Below, piece after piece: positions 9,523 through 17,089 of a stretch of 64,000 nucleotides of DNA; within the stretch, counting starts at the first letter, position 1, and the number at the start of each line of letters is the position of its first letter. This stretch comes from Dyella sp. A6 (lineage in GTDB: Bacteria > Pseudomonadota > Gammaproteobacteria > Xanthomonadales > Rhodanobacteraceae): the NCBI RefSeq assembly GCF_036320485.1, contig NZ_CP132911.1, positions 868,001-932,000 on the forward strand. Reading direction: 5' to 3'. The notes beneath the pieces were generated by a model. The model ran no database searches. It saw only the letters and a list, made by a program, of their open reading frames with translations, and was not told the DNA's origin. Position numbers and translations under genes: made by a program.

Positions 9523-10902
9523 TCAGTCGGCCAGTGCCTTGGCGATACCGGCCTTGGCCACGTCGACCAGATGGTCGATGTCCGCCTCGCTGACCACATA
9601 CGGCGGCATGAAGTAGACGATGTTGCCCAGCGGGCGCAGCAGCGCTTCGTGCTGCAAGCCATGCAGGTAGACCCGCAGGCCCCGTCGTTCCCCGGCCGGG
9701 AACGGGCACCGGCTGGCCTTGTCGGCGACCAGTTCCACGGCGGCGATCATGCCAGTCTGGCGCACATCGGCCACGTTGGGGTGGTCGCGCAGCGGCTCCA
9801 GCCGGCGAGCCAGGTGCGCGGCCAGCGCGCGGTTGCGCTCAAGCACCGGTTCGTCGCGGAAGATGTCCAGGGTGGCGAGCGCGGTCGAGCAGGCCAGCGG
9901 ATTGCCGGTATAGCTGTGCGAATGCAGGAACGCCTTGCCGGACGCGTATTCGGCGTAGAAGGCGTCGTAGACGCGGGTGGTGGTGAGCGTGACAGCGAGC
10001 GGCAGGGTGCCGCCGGTCAGGCCTTTCGACAGGCACATGAAATCGGGCGAGACGCCGGCCTGCTCGCAGGCGAACATGGTGCCGGTGCGACCGAAGCCCA
10101 CCGCGATCTCGTCGGCGATGAAGTGCACGTCGAACTCGTCACACAGCGCACGCAGGCCGGTCAGGTAGTCGGGGTGGTACATGCGCATGCCGCCGGCGCA
10201 TTGCACCAGCGGCTCCACGATCACCGCGCAGGTCTCGTGCGCGTGGCGTTCGAGCAGGGCGCGAAGGTCGCCGAGCCGGCGTGCGGCGACCTGTGCCGGC
10301 GATTCGCCCGGTTCGCCCTCGTAGGCGTCGGGCGAAGGCGTCAGGATCGGAGTGAGCAGCAGCGGTGCGTAGATCTTGCGGTACAGCGCCACGTCGCTCA
10401 CCGAGAGCGCGCCCAGGGTCTCGCCGTGGTAGCTGCCGCTCAGTGCGATGAAGCGGGTTTTCTCGCCGTGCCCCTGGTTGAGCCAGTAGTGGAAGCTCAT
10501 CTTCAGCGCCACTTCCACCGCGGCCGAGCCATTGTCGGCGAAGAACACCTTGTCCAGCCCGGCCGGTACGAGCTGCACCAGACGTTCGGCCAGCTGGATC
10601 GCGGGCGGATGGGTGAAGCCGGCGAAGATCACGTGTTCGAGGGTCTGCGCCTGTTCGGCCAGCGCCGCGGCAATGCGTGGATTGGCGTGGCCGAACAGGT
10701 TGGTCCACCAGGAGCTGACCCCGTCGAGATAGCGGCGTCCGTCCGCGTCGTAGAGCCAGGCGCCTTCGCCACGCACGATCGGCACCATCGGCACCCGGCC
10801 GGTGCCAGGCATGCCGTGATCGTGCATTTGGGTGCAGGGATGCCAGATGTGTTGCAGGTCCCGCTCGGCGAGGATGGTGTTGCTGTCAAGCTGCTTGTTC
10901 AT
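9523..10902 (-). CDS. bioA: Adenosylmethionine-8-amino-7-oxononanoate aminotransferase BioA
   Basis: PLP-dependent class III aminotransferase of about 459 residues that makes 7,8-diaminopelargonate in biotin synthesis. The family opening HIWHPCTQM is present, as are GVSSWWTNLFGHANPRI, the Ser-Tyr-His of SGSYHGETLGALS, the cofactor-binding DEIAVGFGRTG and the lysine-containing CLSKGLTGG. Start is placed at ATG 10902 (MNKQLDSNT), with GAGGG directly upstream; an in-frame TTG lies 13 codons earlier. It is divergent from the gspN-like gene with a short shared promoter region. No other biotin gene is in the window. Confidence 0.95.
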   Translation of the reverse strand: MNKQLDSNTILAERDLQHIWHPCTQMHDHGMPGTGRVPMVPIVRGEGAWLYDADGRRYLDGVSSWWTNLFGHANPRIAAALAEQAQTLEHVIFAGFTHPPAIQLAERLVQLVPAGLDKVFFADNGSAAVEVALKMSFHYWLNQGHGEKTRFIALSGSYHGETLGALSVSDVALYRKIYAPLLLTPILTPSPDAYEGEPGESPAQVAARRLGDLRALLERHAHETCAVIVEPLVQCAGGMRMYHPDYLTGLRALCDEFDVHFIADEIAVGFGRTGTMFACEQAGVSPDFMCLSKGLTGGTLPLAVTLTTTRVYDAFYAEYASGKAFLHSHSYTGNPLACSTALATLDIFRDEPVLERNRALAAHLARRLEPLRDHPNVADVRQTGMIAAVELVADKASRCPFPAGERRGLRVYLHGLQHEALLRPLGNIVYFMPPYVVSEADIDHLVDVAKAGIAKALAD

Positions 10903-10968
10903 CCCTCTATGATCGGTGTTGTGGCTGTTGCGCTCAAGCAAGGCCGTCGAAACAACAAGGGTCGACGA

Positions 10969-11751
10969 TTGAAAATCCTGCGTATCTCATTGATTGCTTG
11001 CGTGCTTTTTCTGACGGCATTGGCGCTGCTGGTGTGGTTCATGCCGGCGCGGTTGGCGCTGGCCATGCTGGGGAGTCGAATGCATGGCATGCGGCTCGAG
11101 CAGGTCGACGGAACGCTCTGGCATGGACGTGCCGCGCAGCTTCGGGCGGCCGACGGCAGCGACCTGGGCCAGCTTCGCTGGACGGTATCGCGCCGCGCAT
11201 TGCTGGGCGATCTGCGGGCGCATGTGGCATTCGAGCGGCCGGGGTTGACTGCAAACGGTGACATGCAGCGGATCTCTGCCGGCGTATCCGCATGGAAGGA
11301 TGTGCAGATACATGCCGATGCTGCGATGCTCGACGGTCTGGGCGGACTCGATGGAAACCGCTTGCATGGACGGCTGGACGTCCATATCGTGGACGCCCGT
11401 TTGCAGGGCTTCTGGCCCATGCAGCTGGATGCGGATGCGCAGTGGCGTGACGCGGCGATGGATGACGGTACGGCACGGGTGGCGCTGGGCGGTTTTCAAC
11501 TGCAGGCGCACGGGCAGGGCGGTATCGTGAAGCTCAGCTTGCGCGATGACGGACGCGGCCCGCTGCGTGCCGATGGCTCGGCGGCACTGAGTCCGTTGGC
11601 TTGGCATTACCGGCTCAAGCTGGTGCCGGGCACCGACAACGCGCCGCTGCGTGACTGGCTGGCCCGGTTCGGCCGGCTCGCGCCGGACGGTACGCTGCAG
11701 CTGCATGGCAATGGCGGTCTGACCCGATTGATGTCCCATACGGAGCAATGA
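10969..11751 (+). CDS. GspN-like type II secretion protein N domain protein
   Basis: 260 residues beginning with one membrane segment (LKILRISLIACVLF) followed by a beta-rich periplasmic domain. The segment LEQVDGTLWHGRAAQL is the characteristic opening of the T2SS protein N family. In secretion operons GspN is an inner-membrane accessory of the type II system, but here it stands alone between bioA and a HisN-like gene. Start at TTG 10969 is preferred because AAGGG lies 7 bases upstream; an in-frame ATG at 10909 would add 20 basic residues and would overlap the bioA leader. The stop overlaps the next gene. Its function outside a gsp cluster is unknown. Confidence 0.7.
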   Translation: MKILRISLIACVLFLTALALLVWFMPARLALAMLGSRMHGMRLEQVDGTLWHGRAAQLRAADGSDLGQLRWTVSRRALLGDLRAHVAFERPGLTANGDMQRISAGVSAWKDVQIHADAAMLDGLGGLDGNRLHGRLDVHIVDARLQGFWPMQLDADAQWRDAAMDDGTARVALGGFQLQAHGQGGIVKLSLRDDGRGPLRADGSAALSPLAWHYRLKLVPGTDNAPLRDWLARFGRLAPDGTLQLHGNGGLTRLMSHTEQ

Positions 11752-12530
11752 TGAATCCGATGCAACTGGAAGCGGCGCTGGCCGCGGCGCGCGAGGCGGC
11801 CGAGGCTGCTGCCGAGGTCATTCGCCACTACTGGAACCGTGGCGTGGCGGTGGAGATCAAGAGCGACGACACGCCGGTCACGGTGGCCGACCGCGAGGCC
11901 GAACAGGCGATCCGCAAGGTGTTGCACGCGGCTTTGCCCGATGCCGCGATCTATGGCGAGGAATTCGGTCTGGACGGTGCGCGCGACGGGCTGCTGTGGC
12001 TGGTCGACCCGCTGGATGGCACCAAGAGCTTCGTCCGCCGCACGCCGTTCTTTTCCACCCAGATCGCGCTGATGGACCGTGGCGAACTGGTGCTGGGCGT
12101 TTCCAGTGCGCCGGTCTACGGCGAGACGATGTGGGCCAGCGCCGGTGGTGGCGCGTGGCTTGGCGGCGAACGCGTACAGGTGGCGGATACCGCGGACATG
12201 GCACAGGCCTCGATATCCACCGGCAATCTGAAGACGCTTGCCGGCGATGCGCGCTGGCAGACCCTGGCGGCACTCGTGCGCGACAGCAACCGCATCCGCG
12301 GCTACGGCGATTTCTGTCACTACCACCTGTTGGCGCGCGGCTCGCTTGACCTGGTGATCGAGTCGGACGTGAACATACTCGACGTGGCCGCGCTGGCAGT
12401 CATCGTGCGCGAAGCGGGCGGTATATTCACCGACCTCGATGGTCAGGCGCTTACGCTCGACACACGCAGCGTGCTGGCCGGCACGTCGGCGATCCACGCG
12501 CAGGCGCTGCGGCGCTTTGTCGGGGCCTGA
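11748..12530 (+). CDS. Inositol-monophosphatase family phosphatase, histidinol-phosphatase (HisN)-like
   Basis: 260-residue Mg-dependent phosphatase of the IMPase fold. The metal-binding motifs are YGEEFG, then WLVDPLDGTKSF, and later ESDVNILDVAAL with EAGGIFTDLDG. The sequence resembles the HisN branch (histidinol-phosphate phosphatase), but substrate cannot be fixed by reading alone and inositol or sugar phosphates remain possible. Two adjacent ATG codons (11748 and 11751) sit on the stop of the GspN-like gene, so translation is coupled. It heads a run of phosphate-ester and pyrophosphate hydrolases (NudE, CysQ, MazG) on the same strand, separated from nudE by 88 bases that hold a hairpin. 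Confidence 0.8.
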   Translation: MMNPMQLEAALAAAREAAEAAAEVIRHYWNRGVAVEIKSDDTPVTVADREAEQAIRKVLHAALPDAAIYGEEFGLDGARDGLLWLVDPLDGTKSFVRRTPFFSTQIALMDRGELVLGVSSAPVYGETMWASAGGGAWLGGERVQVADTADMAQASISTGNLKTLAGDARWQTLAALVRDSNRIRGYGDFCHYHLLARGSLDLVIESDVNILDVAALAVIVREAGGIFTDLDGQALTLDTRSVLAGTSAIHAQALRRFVGA

Positions 12531-12540
12531 GCCAAGGAAT

Positions 12541-12564
12541 GCCGCCGGGCAGTCTGCCGGCGGC
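12541..12564 (+). terminator. GC hairpin after the HisN-like gene
   Basis: GCCGCCGGGCA and TGCCGGCGGC form a stem with one bulged base and a very short loop, 10 bases after the HisN-like stop. There is no U-run, so it may act as an attenuator or an mRNA-stabilising end rather than a classical terminator. Confidence 0.35.
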
Positions 12565-12618
12565 AGCCCCGTCAGCTCGTGGCCGCGTCGCGTCCAAGAG
12601 TCGAGCTACAATCGGGAC

Positions 12619-13179
12619 ATGCCTTCCAAACCGCCGATCATCCACGCCACTCGCGATATCACCAGCAGCAGTTATCTACGCGCGGAACAGGTCGACCTCG
12701 AGTTTTCCAACGGTGAACGCAGGACCTACGAGCGCCTGCGTGCGGGTGGTCGTGGTGCCGCGTTCGTGGTGCCGATGTTGGACGCCGACACCGTGCTGCT
12801 GGTGCGCGAATACAGCGTGGGCGTGAACCGCTACGAACTGGGCGTGCCCAAGGGCAAGCTCGACGGCGACGAGACGATCGAGCAGGGCGCCAACCGTGAG
12901 CTGAAGGAAGAGGTCGGCTACGGCGCACACGATCTTCGCCTGTTGGGCACGCTGACGCTTTCGCCGGCCTACATGACCCACGTGGCGCATGTGGTGCTGG
13001 CGCAGAACCTGTATCCCGAGCGCCTGCCTGGCGACGAACCCGAGGAGCTTGAAGTGGTGCCGTGGAAGCTGTCCGAACTGCATACCCTGATCGCCCGTGA
13101 CGATGTGAGCGAAGGGCGTTCGATCGCCGCGCTGTTCATGGCACGCGAATATCTCGCTGGCCGCTGGACCCTGTCGTGA
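12619..13179 (+). CDS. nudE: ADP compounds hydrolase NudE (Nudix family)
   Basis: 186-residue Nudix hydrolase. NudE cleaves ADP-ribose, Ap3A and NADH-type dinucleotides. The Nudix box is visible as GKLDGDETIEQGANRELKEE followed by VGYG, and the upstream substrate-side sequence VVPMLDADTVLLVREYS..G and the PKGKLD lead-in fit NudE/YrfE. The Nudix box lies near residues 78-100. ATG at 12619 gives the family-like N-terminus MPSKPPIIHATRDI. The TGA stop overlaps the GTG start of cysQ, so the two are translationally coupled in a small-metabolite phosphate-hydrolase operon. Confidence 0.9.
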   Translation: MPSKPPIIHATRDITSSSYLRAEQVDLEFSNGERRTYERLRAGGRGAAFVVPMLDADTVLLVREYSVGVNRYELGVPKGKLDGDETIEQGANRELKEEVGYGAHDLRLLGTLTLSPAYMTHVAHVVLAQNLYPERLPGDEPEELEVVPWKLSELHTLIARDDVSEGRSIAALFMAREYLAGRWTLS

Positions 13180-13997
13180 GTGCGGCGCCCGATCACGACC
13201 TGCTGCTGCAGGTGGGGGCTTTGGCGCGCCGGGCGGGCGAGGCGATCCTGGCGGTCTACCGCAAGGATTTCGACGTCGAGCTGAAGGACGACCGTTCGCC
13301 GCTGACCGCGGCCGACCTGGCCGCACAGCAGGTGATCGCGGAAGGGCTGGCGACACTCGACCCCGTACTTCCGCTGATTTCCGAGGAGGCCAGCCAGTTG
13401 CCGTGGGAGCAACGCCGGCAGTGGTCGCGCTACTGGCTGGTCGATCCGTTGGACGGCACCCGCGAGTTCGTCAAGCGCAATGGCGAATTCACCGTCAACA
13501 TCGCCCTGATCGACGACCACCAGACCGTGCTCGGCGTGGTGCTGGCGCCGGTCACGGGCGACCTGTTCGTCGCCTCGCGCGGGCATGGTGCATGGTGGCA
13601 GGCCAGCGAGGGGGGCGACTGGGAGCGCATCGCGACGCGCTCGCTGGCGCGGCCGCCACGCGTGGCGGGCAGCCGTTCGCACGGCGGTGCCCAGGACGAC
13701 GTGCTGCAGCGCATGCTCGGCGACGATGTCGAACTGTATCCGCTGGGTTCCTCGCTCAAGTTCTGTCTGATCGCGCGCGGCGAAGCCGACGTCTACCTGC
13801 GTCGCGGCCCCACCAGCGAATGGGATACGGCAGCGGCGCAATGCGTGCTGGAAGAGGCAGGTGGCGCGGTGCTCGATCTGCACGGCCAGCCGTTCCGCTA
13901 CAACCGCGGCGAGTCGCTGCTGAATCCGGAGTTCATCGCCGTGGGCGACCTGTCGCTCGACTGGCCGCGCAAGCTGCGCGAGGCCGGTCTGCCGTGA
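13176..13997 (+). CDS. cysQ: 3'(2'),5'-bisphosphate nucleotidase CysQ
   Basis: 273-residue IMPase-fold enzyme that removes the 3' phosphate of PAP, a by-product of sulfate assimilation and of oligoribonuclease pathways. Motifs are ISEEASQLPW, WLVDPLDGTREFVKRNGEF and, in the C-terminal half, TSEWDTAAAQCVLEEAGG. GEFTVNIALI after the metal motif is typical of CysQ rather than of SuhB or HisN. Start is GTG 13176, inside the nudE stop (GTGA overlap), and the stop overlaps the GTG of mazG in the same way. The doubled use of GTGA junctions implies coupled, roughly equal expression of nudE, cysQ and mazG. Confidence 0.93.
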   Translation: MSAAPDHDLLLQVGALARRAGEAILAVYRKDFDVELKDDRSPLTAADLAAQQVIAEGLATLDPVLPLISEEASQLPWEQRRQWSRYWLVDPLDGTREFVKRNGEFTVNIALIDDHQTVLGVVLAPVTGDLFVASRGHGAWWQASEGGDWERIATRSLARPPRVAGSRSHGGAQDDVLQRMLGDDVELYPLGSSLKFCLIARGEADVYLRRGPTSEWDTAAAQCVLEEAGGAVLDLHGQPFRYNRGESLLNPEFIAVGDLSLDWPRKLREAGLP

Positions 13998-14800
13998 GCA
14001 GTGCCGACACGCAGGACCTGGCCGGCCTGCTGGCGATCATGGCCCGTCTGCGCGATCCCGACGGCGGTTGCCCCTGGGACCTGCAGCAGGACTTCGCCAC
14101 CATCGCGCCGTATACGATCGAGGAAGCCTACGAAGTGGTCGACGCGATCGACCGCGAAGACTGGCACGAACTCCGCGACGAGCTTGGCGACCTGCTGCTG
14201 CAGGTGGTGTTCCATGCCCAGATGGCGAACGAAAAGGGGCTGTTCGACTTTGCCGACGTGGCCCGGGCGATCAGCGACAAGATGATTCGTCGTCATCCGC
14301 ATGTGTTCGCCGATGCCAGCTACGACGACGTCGATGAGCAGACCCGTGCCTGGGAAGCGATCAAGGCGGACGAACGCGCCGCCAAGGGCGCGCCGGCGGA
14401 CGCCAGCGCCCTGGCCGGGGTTTCCCGCGGTCTGCCGGAATGGAAACGGGCGCTGAAGCTGCAGCAGCGTGCGGCCACGGTCGGGTTCGACTGGCCGGAA
14501 CATGGCCCGGTGCTCGACAAGCTCGAGGAGGAAGTCGGCGAAGTGCGCGTGGAGTTCGAGCAGGGTGCCGATCCGGAGCGCCTGGAGGACGAGATCGGCG
14601 ACGTGCTGTTCGTCATGGTGAACCTGGCGCGTCACGCCAAGGTGGATTTCTCGCGTGCACTGCGCCACGCCAACGCCAAGTTCGAACGCCGCTTCCGCCG
14701 CATGGAAGCGCTGGCGCAGGCCGACGGCGCCAGCCTGGCGCAACACGACCTGCCCGCGCAGGAGGCGCTCTGGCAACGCGCCAAGGCGGACGAGCGCTGA
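13994..14800 (+). CDS. mazG: Nucleoside triphosphate pyrophosphohydrolase MazG
   Basis: 268 residues with two MazG helical repeats. MazG hydrolyses (d)NTPs to monophosphates and pyrophosphate and moderates ppGpp responses. The first repeat carries CPWDLQQDFATIAPYTIEEA and ELRDELGDLLLQVVFHAQ. The second carries KLEEEVGEVRVEFEQG and RLEDEIGDVLFVMVNLARH. The EExxE and ExxD metal sites are thus intact in both. Start GTG 13994 lies in the cysQ stop. It is the last gene of the run, and a strong hairpin follows within 10 bases of the stop. Confidence 0.95.
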   Translation: MSSADTQDLAGLLAIMARLRDPDGGCPWDLQQDFATIAPYTIEEAYEVVDAIDREDWHELRDELGDLLLQVVFHAQMANEKGLFDFADVARAISDKMIRRHPHVFADASYDDVDEQTRAWEAIKADERAAKGAPADASALAGVSRGLPEWKRALKLQQRAATVGFDWPEHGPVLDKLEEEVGEVRVEFEQGADPERLEDEIGDVLFVMVNLARHAKVDFSRALRHANAKFERRFRRMEALAQADGASLAQHDLPAQEALWQRAKADER

Positions 14801-14836
14801 AAAGAAAAGACGCGGGTGCCAACGGCAGCCCGCGTC
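14801..14836. terminator. Hairpin after mazG; A-rich flank upstream gives a U-run only on the minus strand
   Basis: GACGCGGG (14809-14816) pairs with CCCGCGTC (14829-14836), with an inner TGCC/GGCA pairing around loop AAC. It lies 9 bases beyond the mazG stop. On the plus strand no U-run follows. On the minus strand the stem would be followed by TCTTTTCTTTTC, a good intrinsic-terminator tail. No minus-strand gene is seen that would need it. Confidence 0.5.
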
Positions 14837-15012
14837 CGGGGTGACGCCACGGGCAAGCGTGGCGCAGCTGATGCCGACGGTGCCTGTCGGCGTCCATCGT
14901 CAAACGGCCCGTGCATCATGCGGTTGACGTCAGTTTCATGCAAGCGTGCAACCTTTTCGCGCGGGCCCGCATCCTAGGGGCCTTATTCCCTGCCATTGAT
15001 ACGGAGGAACCC

Positions 15013-15789
15013 ATGCGCCGGATGCTTGTTCTCGCCCTGTTGCTGCTGCCGCTGACGGCGTTGGCCGCAAGTCCATGCACATACTCGTCCCCGCGCACGC
15101 TCAAGCTCGATCTCGCCGGCATCCACGGCGTGCGGGTCGATGTCGGTAGCCAGAATGTGCACGTGCACGGTAGTGGCAATGTCACCGGGCTTCAGCTGGA
15201 CGGTCGTGCCTGCGCTTCCGACAAGGCCTCGCTGGACAAGCTGCGGGTGACGTCACGGCGCGACGGCGACCAGTTGATCATCGAGGTCGGCCAGCGGTCG
15301 GGCTGGTTCAACATGAGCCTGTTCGGCAGCAGCTACGCCTACCTGGACGTGAACCTGCAATTGCCGGCCAGCATGCCGGTCACGCTGGAGGTGGGCTCCG
15401 GTGACGCGGACGCTACTGGCCTGCAGCAGCTGGTCGGCCATGTCGGTTCGGGTGACCTGCATGTGCATGATCTCGCCGGAACCCTGACCGCCAGCGTGGG
15501 TTCGGGCGATATCGTGGCCGACCACATTGGTGGCCTCGACATGCACGCGGTGGGTTCGGGCGACGTCAAGGTCCGCGATGTGCGTGGTGAAGCGAGCGTC
15601 GGCAGCCTCGGTTCCGGCGACGTGAAGCTGGAGGAAATCGGTGGCAGCGTGCATGTCGGCTCGCTGGGCTCCGGCGACCTGACCGTGCGCGACGTGCAGG
15701 GCGACCTGAGCCTGGATACCCGAGGCAGCGGTGACGTCGACTACAGCGGCATCAAGGGCAAGACCAGCGTACCGCGCGGCGACGACTGA
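15013..15789 (+). CDS. Exported DUF4097-type beta-strand repeat protein with seven GSGD repeats
   Basis: 258 residues with a signal peptide (MRRMLVLALLLLPLTALAAS) and then a beta-rich body. From about residue 130 a short repeat of roughly 16-22 residues recurs, each containing GSGD: VGSGDADA, VGSGDLHV, VGSGDIVA, VGSGDVKV, LGSGDVKL, LGSGDLTV and RGSGDVDY. This is the pattern of DUF4097/DUF2807 right-handed beta-helix proteins of the periplasm or surface. Start ATG 15013 follows GGAGG by 5 bases. The gene is monocistronic and converges with the transporter gene, the stops being 12 bases apart. Biochemical role is not known for the family. Confidence 0.8.
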   Translation: MRRMLVLALLLLPLTALAASPCTYSSPRTLKLDLAGIHGVRVDVGSQNVHVHGSGNVTGLQLDGRACASDKASLDKLRVTSRRDGDQLIIEVGQRSGWFNMSLFGSSYAYLDVNLQLPASMPVTLEVGSGDADATGLQQLVGHVGSGDLHVHDLAGTLTASVGSGDIVADHIGGLDMHAVGSGDVKVRDVRGEASVGSLGSGDVKLEEIGGSVHVGSLGSGDLTVRDVQGDLSLDTRGSGDVDYSGIKGKTSVPRGDD

Positions 15790-15801
15790 CCGCGTCCGGA
15801 T

Positions 15802-16929
15802 TCACCCCAGCCAGCGCATCGCCAGGTACACCAGCGGTGCGCTGGCCAGCAGGAACGGCAGCGAGATGCGATGCAGCATGCGCCAGTCGCGTGCGCGGCC
15901 GGCCAGACGCATTGCGATCAGGTTGGCCAGCGAGCCGATCGCCACGCCGAAGCCGCCCACGTTCACCGCCACCGCCAGCAGCAGCGTGTCGTGCGTGCGG
16001 TTCAGCAGCAGCACGGTGGCCGGCACGTTGCTGATCAGCTGCGACGCGGCAATGCCGCCAAGGTAGAGCGTCAGCGGGTGATCCAGATCGAGGTGACCCA
16101 GCAGACGGCTGACCAGCGGCAACTCGGTGAAGTGACCCAGGGCAAGGAAGATCGCCGCGAAGGTGACCAGCAACAGCCAGTCCAGGCGACGCAGGCTGGG
16201 CCGCGCGAACAGCAGGAACAGGGCCAGCAATGCGCCGGCGCCCAGTCCGGGGTGGCCGTATTCCATCGCCAGCACCATGCATGCCAGTGCCAGGATCGAC
16301 ATGCGACCCAGGCGATGCGAGACCGGCCGCTCATCGAGACGCTCAGGACTAAGTTCGACACCGTGCCGGGGCAGCCAGGTCAGCGTCAGCGTGGCGAGCA
16401 GCGCGAACATCACCACGAAGGCCGGCAGCATGGCGGCCACGAAGCGCAGGAACGGCACATGCGCGTGCTGCCACAGCAACAGGTTCTGCGGATTGCCGAT
16501 CGGGCTCAGTGTGCTGCCGGTGTTCACCGCCAATGCTTCCAGCACCACCATACGCCCGGTCGGCAGGTTCGACAGGTCGCCGATCACCAGGGTCAGCGGC
16601 ACCAGCAGGAACAGGCTCACGTCATTGGTCAGCACCATCGACAGCGCGGCCGTCACCGTCACCAGCAGCAGTCCGAGGCCACGCAGCGTGCGCGCACGGA
16701 CCAGCAGCCGGGTCGCCGCATGCTGCACCAGCCCGCTGTCGCGGATACCCTGGATCGCGATCATCAGGCCGAGCAGACCCGCCAGGGTCGGCAGTTGCAG
16801 CCAGCGGCCGTAGCGGGCCAACGGCACCGGATCGACCAGCGCCAGCAGCAGCGCCACGGTCGCGAACAGGGTCAGCAGCCATTCGTCGCCCAGCCGACGC
16901 AGCCAGGCAGGTGTGAGCGGATTCGTCAC
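15802..16929 (-). CDS. SLC13/ArsB-NhaD (ion transporter superfamily) anion permease
   Basis: 375 residues with about ten hydrophobic segments. The family signatures are SMVLTNDVSLFLLVPLTL and, after it, GSTLSPIGNPQNLLLW. The latter is the hairpin-loop region of the ion-transporter superfamily that includes citrate/dicarboxylate carriers, ArsB and NhaD. A second related hairpin appears near IAASQLISNVPATVLLLN, consistent with the internal two-fold repeat. The substrate cannot be read from sequence; anion or Na+/H+ exchange are both possible. The length is slightly shorter than classical members (about 420). It stands alone on the minus strand. Confidence 0.8.
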   Translation of the reverse strand: MTNPLTPAWLRRLGDEWLLTLFATVALLLALVDPVPLARYGRWLQLPTLAGLLGLMIAIQGIRDSGLVQHAATRLLVRARTLRGLGLLLVTVTAALSMVLTNDVSLFLLVPLTLVIGDLSNLPTGRMVVLEALAVNTGSTLSPIGNPQNLLLWQHAHVPFLRFVAAMLPAFVVMFALLATLTLTWLPRHGVELSPERLDERPVSHRLGRMSILALACMVLAMEYGHPGLGAGALLALFLLFARPSLRRLDWLLLVTFAAIFLALGHFTELPLVSRLLGHLDLDHPLTLYLGGIAASQLISNVPATVLLLNRTHDTLLLAVAVNVGGFGVAIGSLANLIAMRLAGRARDWRMLHRISLPFLLASAPLVYLAMRWLG

Positions 16930-17089
16930 GCGTCAAACCTTTCCGGGCCATGCCCATCCGCGTGAATCCCGGCCGGGTTACGTGCCAGGGGCGGATGGCA
17001 CGGGCACGAGCTGGGTCGCGGCGCGTTCCCGGTCATCGATGGCTCCTGGCGCAGGGCGTGGTTGCGAAGGCGGCCAGTCTGTCGTCTCG

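Noticed and set aside
9355..10968. Long plus-strand frame ahead of the GspN-like gene
   Set aside because: It runs opposite rsmE and bioA, which have clear family motifs. Only the part after 10969 has a signal-anchor and GspN features.
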